Assembly (NCBI GenBank): GCA_023396465.1
Contig: JAEWWF010000132.1
Coordinates: 1-11,813, forward strand
Origin: Pseudomonadota bacterium
GTDB taxonomy: Bacteria > Pseudomonadota > Alphaproteobacteria > Rhodospirillales > Rhodospirillaceae
Length of the DNA: 11,813 bases
Direction: 5' to 3'
Numbering within the stretch: the stretch's first letter is position 1; every line of letters starts with the position of its first letter. The notes under the pieces were generated by a model. The model saw nothing but the letters and a program-made list of their open reading frames with translations, had not been told where the DNA came from and searched no databases. Positions 1 through 5,015 of the stretch are shown one piece after another. The position numbers were made by a program, and so were the translations under genes.

Positions 1-745
1 CGATGCGCCACACGTCGTCGGCCTGCTTGTGCAGCAGCACGCTCTGGCCGCGATGGAAGGGCGGGTCGAACCAGAACCAGCGTTCGGTGGGGAAGCCCGC
101 CTTCATCACCACGTCGGCGATCAGGAAACGGTCCTGGAAGGCCTGCCCCTCGAAGCTGGCGCCGATCATGCCGCGGATGTCGGATTTGGCGCCGTCGCAG
201 GCGATGACCCAGTCGGCCTCCAGGGTATAGGGGCCGTCGGGGGTGTCGACCGTCAGGGTGACGCCGTCGTCGCGGCTGTCGAGCGCGGTGACGCGGTTCT
301 TCCACCGCAGGTCGATCTGGTTGCCCTGGGCCAGGGCGCGGTCGACCAGGGTTTCCTCCAGGTAGTACTGCTGGAGGTTGATGAAGGCCGGCATCTTGTG
401 GTGCCGTTCCGGCAGCAGGTCGAACTGGTAGACCAGCTGTTCGTCGCGGAACACCTTGCCGACCTGCCAGCGCACGCCACGGTCGAGCATGGGGCCGGCG
501 CAGCCCAGGCGGTCCCACACCTCCAGCGCCCGCTTGGCGTAGCACACGGCGCGCGAGCCGACGGAGACGGTGTTGTTGTCGTCCAGCACCACCACCGGCA
601 CGCCGTGGGCGGCGAGGTCGAGCGCCGCCGTCAGCCCCACCGGCCCGGCCCCCACCACCACCGCCGGCCGCCGCTCGGCACGACCGGTCTTCAGGGCGTC
701 GGGCGGGATGTAGGCGTACTGCGGGTATTGGTAGGTGTTGAGCAT
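1..745 (-). CDS. FAD-dependent aromatic-ring monooxygenase (partial, 3' end outside window)
   Basis: The first 248 residues are present; the gene runs off the left edge. A flavin monooxygenase fold of the p-hydroxybenzoate hydroxylase/PheA-TfdB/MhpA class is visible. A dinucleotide-binding GAGPVG lies at residues 32-37 after a hydrophobic beta strand, an acidic LDD lies near 54-56 at the end of the second strand, and the second FAD motif CDGAKSDIR lies at 183-191. Such enzymes use NAD(P)H and O2 to hydroxylate aromatic rings in the cytoplasm. The substrate cannot be told from this part. The ATG at 743-745 was chosen because it begins about 30 residues before the Rossmann motif; a purine-rich GGGGAAG lies 5 nt upstream. 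It follows paaE in the same direction after 143 nt and seems to have its own promoter, so membership of the paa operon is uncertain. Confidence 0.85.
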   Translation of the reverse strand, partial: MLNTYQYPQYAYIPPDALKTGRAERRPAVVVGAGPVGLTAALDLAAHGVPVVVLDDNNTVSVGSRAVCYAKRALEVWDRLGCAGPMLDRGVRWQVGKVFRDEQLVYQFDLLPERHHKMPAFINLQQYYLEETLVDRALAQGNQIDLRWKNRVTALDSRDDGVTLTVDTPDGPYTLEADWVIACDGAKSDIRGMIGASFEGQAFQDRFLIADVVMKAGFPTERWFWFDPPFHRGQSVLLHKQADDVWRI

Positions 746-782
746 GGAACGCTTCCCCGGTCGTGGACGGCCTGTTTTCTGC

Positions 783-827
783 GAAACAGTTTCATTTGAT
801 ACTATATGCGGAAAGTCCGACCTTCAA
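783..827 (-). promoter_or_regulatory. Candidate promoter and palindromic operator for the monooxygenase gene
   Basis: Reading on the minus strand, TTGAAG (822-827) is followed after 17 nt by TAGTAT (799-804), with an overlapping TATAGT at 801-806. Just downstream, across the expected transcription start, lies the 11-bp palindrome GAAACTGTTTC (783-793). A perfect palindrome at the start site is the usual position for a repressor operator, but no regulator gene is visible here. The hexamers match the sigma70 consensus at only four of six positions each. Confidence 0.4.
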
Positions 828-863
828 GGGCGGAAAAGGAGCAGGTGGGCGCGCCCGTCCTCC

Positions 864-883
864 CGACCGGCTGGCGGCGGTCG
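864..883 (-). other. Hairpin just past the paaE stop codon
   Basis: CGACCG and CGGTCG can pair around an 8-nt loop, six nucleotides beyond the paaE stop. No run of T follows on the minus strand, so it is not a standard intrinsic terminator. It might protect the 3' end of the paa transcript or assist factor-dependent termination. A six-pair stem in DNA this GC-rich can arise by chance. Confidence 0.25.
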
Positions 884-888
884 CCCCG

Positions 889-1962
889 TCAGCCGTCGAA
901 GTCGACCACGACCGTTTCGGTCTTCGGCTGGCTTTGGCACGACAGCACGTAGCCGGCGGTGACTTCGGATGGCTCCAGGCCGTAGTTCACCGCCATTTCC
1001 ACCTCGCCCTCCACCACCTTGCAGCGGCAGGTGGCGCAGACGCCGCCCTTGCAGGCATAGGGCAGGTCGAGCCCCGCCTCGCGGCCGGCATCCAGCAGCG
1101 ACAGGCCGCGATCCATGGTGAAACGGGTGCTGAGGCCGTCCAGGGTGACGGTGACGGCGCTGGTCTCGCCGGTGGCGACGGCGGCGGCCTCGTTGCGGTT
1201 GGCGGGGCGGGACTGGCCGGGTACGCCGAACAGTTCGAAGTGTACCCGCTCCGACGGCACGCCGCGGGCGTCCAGTGCGGCGCGCACGTCGGTGGTCATG
1301 CCTTCCGGGCCGCAGACGAAGAAGTGGTCGACCGCGTCCACCTGCACCAGGGCATCCAGCAGGGTGTCGACCTTGGCACGGTCCAGGCGGCCGCGCAGCA
1401 ACTCCACCTGCTGCACGTCGCGGGACAGGACGTGGAAGACGCGGAACCGGCCCATGAAGCGGTTCTTCAGGTCCTCCACCTCCTCGCGGAAGATGATGCC
1501 GCTGCCCTTGCGGTTGCCGTAGAACAGGGTGACGGTGGCCTGCGGCTCCAGCGCCAGCACGGTGCGGACGATGGAGATCACCGGCGTGATGCCGCTGCCG
1601 GCGGCGAACAGCACGTAGGTCTTGGCGCGGTCCGGCTCGATGGGGGTGGTGAAGCGGCCGGTGGGCTGCATCACCTCGATCACGTCGCCCGGCTTCAGCG
1701 CCTGGTTGGCCCAGGTGGAGAAACGGCCGCCGGGCACGCTCTTCACCGCCACCCGCAGCTCGCCGTCGGGCACGCCGGCGCAGATGGAATAGCTGCGCCG
1801 CACGTCCTCGCCGTCGATGACGGTCCGCAGGGTCAGGTACTGGCCGTGCTGGAAGCGGAAGGCGTCGCGCAGGGGCTCGGGCACCGCGAAGCGGATGGAG
1901 ACGCAGTCGTCGGTTTCATGCCGCACGTCGGCGACGGTGAGCGGATGGAAGTGGGAGGCCAT
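889..1962 (-). CDS. paaE: Phenylacetyl-CoA epoxidase reductase PaaE
   Basis: This is the 357-residue electron-transfer subunit of the phenylacetyl-CoA 1,2-epoxidase; the E. coli homologue is of about the same length. It passes electrons from NAD(P)H through FAD and a [2Fe-2S] cluster to the PaaA diiron site. The FAD-binding RSYS is at residues 56-59, the nucleotide-binding GSGITP at 122-127 and CGPEGM at 217-222. A C-terminal plant-type ferredoxin domain carries C304, C309, C312 and C342 in the C-x4-C-x2-C-x29-C pattern. The start at 1960-1962 (MASHFHPL) gives the family length. An upstream in-frame extension would run back into paaD, so it was rejected. The start lies 17 nt after the paaD stop with AAGGGAAGGA in the gap, so it is the last paa gene of the unit. 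Confidence 0.96.
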   Translation of the reverse strand: MASHFHPLTVADVRHETDDCVSIRFAVPEPLRDAFRFQHGQYLTLRTVIDGEDVRRSYSICAGVPDGELRVAVKSVPGGRFSTWANQALKPGDVIEVMQPTGRFTTPIEPDRAKTYVLFAAGSGITPVISIVRTVLALEPQATVTLFYGNRKGSGIIFREEVEDLKNRFMGRFRVFHVLSRDVQQVELLRGRLDRAKVDTLLDALVQVDAVDHFFVCGPEGMTTDVRAALDARGVPSERVHFELFGVPGQSRPANRNEAAAVATGETSAVTVTLDGLSTRFTMDRGLSLLDAGREAGLDLPYACKGGVCATCRCKVVEGEVEMAVNYGLEPSEVTAGYVLSCQSQPKTETVVVDFDG

Positions 1963-1979
1963 GGGGGCAGTCCTTCCCT

Positions 1980-2471
1980 TCAGAGGCATTTGAAGTAGTC
2001 GAAGGGCTCCAGGCAGTCGCGGCAGCGGTACAGCGCCTTGCACGCGGTGGAGCCGAACTCCGACAGACGTTCGGTGTGGAGGGAGCCGCACTGCGGGCAC
2101 GCCACCTGCGGCGCATGGCCGAGCAGGGCGCCCTTGCCGCCCGCCGGTCCGGCCGGCGGGGCGATGCCGGCGGCGGTCAGGCGGTCGCGACCGCGCGGGG
2201 TGATCCAGTCGGTGGTCCAGGCCGGCGCCATCACCCGCCGCACGGTGACGGAGCGGAAGCCGGCCTGACGCAGCGCCAGTTCGGCATCCAGCTCGATCAC
2301 CGACACCGCCGGACAGCCGGAGTAGGTGGGGCTGAGCGCCGCCTCCACGTGGGAGCCGTCGGGCGCCGCAGTCACCGACCGGACGATGCCCAGGTCGACG
2401 ATGGACACATGGGGGATTTCCGGGTCGTGAACCCCGTCGAGGGCATCCCAGGCGCGGCGGTCGGCGGACAT
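1980..2471 (-). CDS. paaD: PaaD, Fe-S/metal maturation factor of phenylacetyl-CoA epoxidase
   Basis: This 163-residue protein matches PaaD. The N-terminal MIP18/DUF59-type domain has DPEIP at 16-20 and SPTYSGCP at 47-54, including the conserved C53. The C-terminal metal-binding region has C125-x2-C128, C144, C150-x2-C153 and C162. PaaD is not a subunit of the purified epoxidase. It is thought to help assemble or insert the iron-sulfur cluster, probably the one in PaaE. The ATG at 2469-2471 lies 7 nt after the paaC stop, with GTGAGG overlapping that stop as a likely ribosome site, which indicates coupled translation. A Gly/Pro/Ala-rich linker at about 103-118 separates the two domains. Confidence 0.95.
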   Translation of the reverse strand: MSADRRAWDALDGVHDPEIPHVSIVDLGIVRSVTAAPDGSHVEAALSPTYSGCPAVSVIELDAELALRQAGFRSVTVRRVMAPAWTTDWITPRGRDRLTAAGIAPPAGPAGGKGALLGHAPQVACPQCGSLHTERLSEFGSTACKALYRCRDCLEPFDYFKCL

Positions 2472-2478
2472 GGCGGCC

Positions 2479-3243
2479 TCACCACGAACAGCCGGGATAG
2501 GCCCGCTGCATCCACTGCATTTCCGCCAGCAGCAGGCCGAGCGGTTCCGAGTGACGGCCCTGGCGCCCGCCGGCCGGCCGCCAGGCGGACTTGGGCAGGG
2601 TCAGGGTGGCCTCGGTCAGCGTGGTGCGCAGCATGTCGTCGAAGCGGCCGCGCAGGGCGCTGCGGTCGACGGCGACGCCGGCGGCGCACAGGCGGTCTTC
2701 CGTCGCGTCCATCTCGAACAGTTCGTGGGTGTAGGGCCACAGGGCATCCAGCGCCGCCTGCATGCGGCGGTGGCTTTCCTCGGTGCCGTCGCCCAGGCGC
2801 ACCACCCACTCGGCCGAGAAGCGCAGGTGATAGGCGGTTTCCTTCACCGCCTTGGCGGCGATGGCGGCCAGCGTCTCGTCGGCGGAGGTGGTCAGCGCCT
2901 CCATGAACGGCAGGTCGAAGGCGTCGAACAGGAACTGGCGGGCGATGGTGTCGGCGAAGCTGCCGTTGGGCTGTTCCACCAGCAGCACGTTGGTGAAGGC
3001 CTCGATGTCGCGCTTGAAGGTGAGCGCGTCCTCGTCCCGCCCGGCGGCTTCCACCGCTCCGGCATGGGTGAGGAAGCCGCGCGCCCGGCCGAACAGGTCG
3101 AGCGCGACGTTCATCAGCGCCATGTCCAGTTCCATCTCCGGGCTGCGGGCGCACCAGTCGCCCAGCCGCTGGCCGAGGATGAGGCTGTCGTCGCCCAGCC
3201 GCAGGGCATAGGTGAACAGGTCGTCCTTGCTGATCGTGGTCAT
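2479..3243 (-). CDS. paaC: PaaC, structural subunit of phenylacetyl-CoA epoxidase
   Basis: At 254 residues it is close to the usual PaaC length of about 250. PaaC is a ferritin-like four-helix protein that has lost a working diiron site and forms the stable PaaAC core of the epoxidase. The family's FTYALRLGDDSLILGQRLGDW region is near the N terminus (10-30), AYHLRFSAEW is at 137-146, and the GRQGRHSEPLGLLLAEMQ block is at 227-243, near the end. The ATG at 3241-3243 (MTTISKDDL) was chosen over upstream in-frame codons because those read through paaB. It sits 13 nt after the paaB stop, whose TGA overlaps a GAGGGG ribosome-binding site. Confidence 0.96.
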   Translation of the reverse strand: MTTISKDDLFTYALRLGDDSLILGQRLGDWCARSPEMELDMALMNVALDLFGRARGFLTHAGAVEAAGRDEDALTFKRDIEAFTNVLLVEQPNGSFADTIARQFLFDAFDLPFMEALTTSADETLAAIAAKAVKETAYHLRFSAEWVVRLGDGTEESHRRMQAALDALWPYTHELFEMDATEDRLCAAGVAVDRSALRGRFDDMLRTTLTEATLTLPKSAWRPAGGRQGRHSEPLGLLLAEMQWMQRAYPGCSW

Positions 3244-3256
3244 CGCCGGCCGCCCC

Positions 3257-3547
3257 TCACATGTGCCCGACGTCGTCGGGGATCTTGTAAAAGGTGGGGT
3301 GGCGGTAGACCTTGTCGTCGGCGGGGTCGAACAGGGCGCCCTTGTCCTCCGGCGCGCTGGCGACGATGGCCGCCGCCGGCACCACCCACAGCGAGGCGCC
3401 TTCGCCGCGCCGGGTGTAGAGGTCGCGGGCGTTTTCCAGCGCCATCCTGGCATCGGCGGCATGGATGCTGCCGACATGCTTGTGCGCCAGACCCGCCTTG
3501 CTGCGGATGAACACTTCCCACAGCGGCCACTGCTGCTGCTTGCTCAT
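3257..3547 (-). CDS. paaB: PaaB subunit of phenylacetyl-CoA epoxidase
   Basis: This is a 96-residue protein, the same size as E. coli PaaB. PaaB is a small subunit needed for activity that links PaaAC units and probably contacts the reductase. Recognisable family sequence includes WPLWEVFIRSKAGLAHKHVGS (starting at residue 7), the NARDLYTRRGEG block and the C-terminal ending FYKIPDDVGHM. The ATG at 3545-3547 is preceded by GGGAGGAG. The preceding 54 nt back to the paaA stop are open in the same frame, so only one TGA separates paaA from paaB. No ATG lies in that stretch, which supports the chosen start. Confidence 0.96.
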   Translation of the reverse strand: MSKQQQWPLWEVFIRSKAGLAHKHVGSIHAADARMALENARDLYTRRGEGASLWVVPAAAIVASAPEDKGALFDPADDKVYRHPTFYKIPDDVGHM

Positions 3548-3571
3548 GGGCTCGGACTCCTCCCGGTGCCA

Positions 3572-3624
3572 GCCGCCTTGGGCGGCGTTCTTTTCGTCGC
3601 CTCAGGCGGCGTTCTTCTTGTCGC
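3572..3624 (-). repeat. Duplicated paaA 3' tail with hairpin between paaA and paaB
   Basis: On the plus strand, the 20 bp at 3581-3600 (GGCGGCGTTCTTTTCGTCGC) and those at 3605-3624 (GGCGGCGTTCTTCTTGTCGC) are identical at 18 of 20 positions. They are offset by exactly 24 nt. The second copy is the last codons of paaA (DKKNAA and stop); the first lies outside the gene and would read DEKNAA in the same frame. The outer copy also forms half of a perfect GCCGCC/GGCGGC hairpin (3572-3586) with a 3-nt loop. This looks like a short tandem duplication of the paaA end. Confidence 0.75.
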
Positions 3625-4570
3625 GGGCCGCGCGCTTGGCGGCATGGGCCAGGGCGGCTTCGCGCACCCAGGCGCCGTCGTCATGGGCCTGGCGGCGGAA
3701 GGCCATGCGCTGACGGTTGCACGGGCCGTTGCCCTGCAGGACGGCGTGGAACTCGTCCCACGGCACGTCGCCGAAGTCGTAGTGGCCGCGCTCCTCGTTC
3801 CAGCGCAGCTGCGGGTCGGGGATGGTGAGCCCCAGGAACTCCGCCTGCGGCACCGTCTGGTCGACGAAGCGCTGGCGCAGCTCGTCGTTGGACAGGCGCT
3901 TGATCTTCCAGGCCATGGACTGGGCCGAGTTGGGGCTGTTGTCGTCGGACGGGCCGAACATCATCAGCGCCGGCCACCACCAGCGGTTCATACTGTCCTG
4001 GGCCATCTTCTTCTGCTCCGGCGTGCCACGGCACAGCTCCAGCAGGATTTCGTAGCCCTGGCGCTGGTGGAAGCTTTCTTCCTTGCAGATGCGCACCATG
4101 GCGCGGGCGTAAGGACCGTAAGAGGTGCGGCAGAGCGCCACCTGGTTGGTGATGGCGGCGCCGTCCACCAGCCAGCCGATGGTGCCGATGTCGGCCCAGG
4201 TCAGGGTCGGGTAGTTGAAGATGGTGGAGTACTTGGCGCGACCGTCCATCAGCGCCTCCACCATGTCGTCGCGGCTGGCGCCCAGGGTTTCGGCGGCGCT
4301 GTAGAGGTAAAGGCCGTGGCCGGCCTCGTCCTGCACCTTGGCGATCAGCGCCACTTTGCGGCGCAGCGTCGGCGCCCGGCCGATCCAGTTGCCTTCCGGC
4401 TGCATGCCGATGATCTCGGAATGGGCGTGCTGCGAGATCTGGCGGATCAGCGTCTTGCGATAGGCCTCGGGCATCCAGTCCTTGGGCTCGATCTTGCCCT
4501 CGGCGTCGATGGTGGCCTGGAACGTCGCCTCGCGCGGGTCCGGGCTCGACAGAGCGTCCTTCATCACCAT
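3602..4570 (-). CDS. paaA: PaaA, catalytic diiron subunit of phenylacetyl-CoA epoxidase
   Basis: This 322-residue protein inserts one oxygen atom of O2 into the ring of phenylacetyl-CoA, giving the 1,2-epoxide that opens the aerobic phenylacetate pathway. Diiron ligands are visible and shifted by ten from E. coli numbering: E52 in HSEIIGM, E82 and H85 in DEAGH, and the KEESFH block (E164/E165, H168). K78 of AKVQDEAGH is also kept. Long conserved stretches include SIFNY-like FNYPTLTWADIG and WWPALMMFGP with DDNSPNSA following. The start at 4568-4570 is 4 nt from GGGAGG, which is short. The ATG two codons later (4562-4564) is equally plausible. A TTG at 4622-4624 would add 18 unconserved residues and was rejected. 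It is the first gene of the operon. The C terminus is basic and Ala/Lys-rich, and its coding sequence is partly duplicated just after the stop. Confidence 0.96.
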   Translation of the reverse strand: MVMKDALSSPDPREATFQATIDAEGKIEPKDWMPEAYRKTLIRQISQHAHSEIIGMQPEGNWIGRAPTLRRKVALIAKVQDEAGHGLYLYSAAETLGASRDDMVEALMDGRAKYSTIFNYPTLTWADIGTIGWLVDGAAITNQVALCRTSYGPYARAMVRICKEESFHQRQGYEILLELCRGTPEQKKMAQDSMNRWWWPALMMFGPSDDNSPNSAQSMAWKIKRLSNDELRQRFVDQTVPQAEFLGLTIPDPQLRWNEERGHYDFGDVPWDEFHAVLQGNGPCNRQRMAFRRQAHDDGAWVREAALAHAAKRAARDKKNAA

Positions 4571-4715
4571 GTTGCCTCCCGTCATGCCGGCCTTGGCTGG
4601 CCGCCTCTCCTTGTTCCCACTCAACGTAATGCAGTTTTGGCCATGTCGCTAGATAAAAGTGTAACGCTTTCTCCGTCTGAGGCGCTGCGCTCCCTGCTGC
4701 ATTGTAAAAAAATAC

Positions 4716-4721
4716 ATTATA
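4716..4721 (-). promoter_or_regulatory. Candidate -10 element of the paaA promoter
   Basis: On the minus strand 4721-4716 reads TATAAT, a perfect sigma70 -10. The position 17 nt upstream (4739-4744) reads AGAGCT, which does not resemble a -35. If used, transcription would start near 4709 with a leader of about 140 nt, and the weak -35 would suggest an activated promoter. The plus strand also reads TATAAT at 4718-4723, so orientation is not certain. In AT-rich sequence such a match can be fortuitous. Confidence 0.35.
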
Positions 4722-4752
4722 ATCAGTTAGTTGGCTTTAGCTCTGTCATGAT

Positions 4753-4767
4753 ACTCATGCGATGAGT
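4753..4767. promoter_or_regulatory. 15-bp inverted repeat ACTCATGCGATGAGT, candidate operator
   Basis: ACTCAT and ATGAGT are perfect inverted copies around a GCG centre. The site is centred about 50 nt upstream of the start predicted from the minus-strand -10, an activator-like position for paaA. It lies about 255 nt upstream of the kinase start codon. The half CTCATGCG recurs at 4786-4793, exactly 32 bp on, about three helical turns. The binding protein is unknown; it does not obviously match PaaX or PaaR sites as I recall them. Confidence 0.4.
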
Positions 4768-4828
4768 TGTCGCGTATCCATGTTTCTCATGCGGAATTTT
4801 GACTGTTGAGCACAGATCGGTGACGGCT

Positions 4829-4866
4829 GTCGCGGGATGCGAACCGCGTCGCAGGATGCGAATGGC
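4829..4866. repeat. Two tandem 19-bp direct repeats upstream of the kinase gene
   Basis: GTCGCGGGATGCGAACCGC (4829-4847) is followed directly by GTCGCAGGATGCGAATGGC (4848-4866), identical at 16 of 19 positions with a shared GGATGCGAA core. Two more ATGCG cores occur upstream at 4757-4761 and 4789-4793. Short direct repeats of this period upstream of a two-component gene are typical of response-regulator binding sites. That is inference, and no such regulator is encoded here. Confidence 0.5.
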
Positions 4867-5015
4867 GCTCACCGCCGGCGCGACGTTCGGTGGCGCAACG
4901 GCCGCAGAAAGTCTGGGGTTCTACTGCCGTGGCGTGTCGGTCCGAAAATTGCATCGTCTGGGGCGCTGCCTCATCGTCCGGCCGCCGTCGGCGGTCGCTC
5001 CGCAGACCGGGAACC

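Larger units (their letters stand above)
4571..5015. other. 445-nt non-coding region between divergent paaA and sensor kinase genes
   Basis: No convincing gene lies here; the small reading frames are unconserved-looking extensions or shadows. Its middle (about 4700-4800) is markedly richer in A/T than the rest of the window, including a run of seven A at 4706-4712. It holds a hairpin next to the paaA ribosome site (CGGCC/GGCCG, 4588-4603) and an imperfect inverted repeat AAAGTGTAACGCTTT (4656-4670). A -10-like TATAAT, the ACTCAT/ATGAGT inverted repeat and a 19-bp tandem repeat are listed separately. The layout is that of a shared regulatory region. Confidence 0.6.

Noticed and set aside
847..856. 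GGGCGCGCCC palindrome after paaE
   Set aside because: A ten-base G/C palindrome is expected by chance at this GC content, and nothing nearby supports a function.
29..1998. Long plus-strand open frames (29-799, 763-1998) over the monooxygenase and paaE
   Set aside because: They are antisense to well-conserved genes and read as His/Gly/Val/Ala-rich low-complexity protein, as expected in high-GC DNA where stops are rare.
4571..4624. Upstream TTG start for paaA adding 18 residues
   Set aside because: The added sequence is not found in PaaA proteins and would include the ribosome-binding GGGAGG that serves the ATG at 4570.
4718..4723. Plus-strand TATAAT as the kinase promoter
   Set aside because: The only upstream TTG-type hexamer is TTGTAA 10 nt away, too close, and the leader to the kinase would be nearly 300 nt. 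The minus-strand reading suits paaA better.
3212..4765. 517-codon plus-strand frame opposite paaA and paaB
   Set aside because: It is a shadow of paaAB; its product has no recognisable motif and the minus-strand proteins match their families throughout.
4890..5015. GTG start adding 42 residues to the sensor kinase
   Set aside because: The extension is Arg/Ser-rich with no clear ribosome site, and the first membrane helix fits an ordinary N terminus when starting at 5016.
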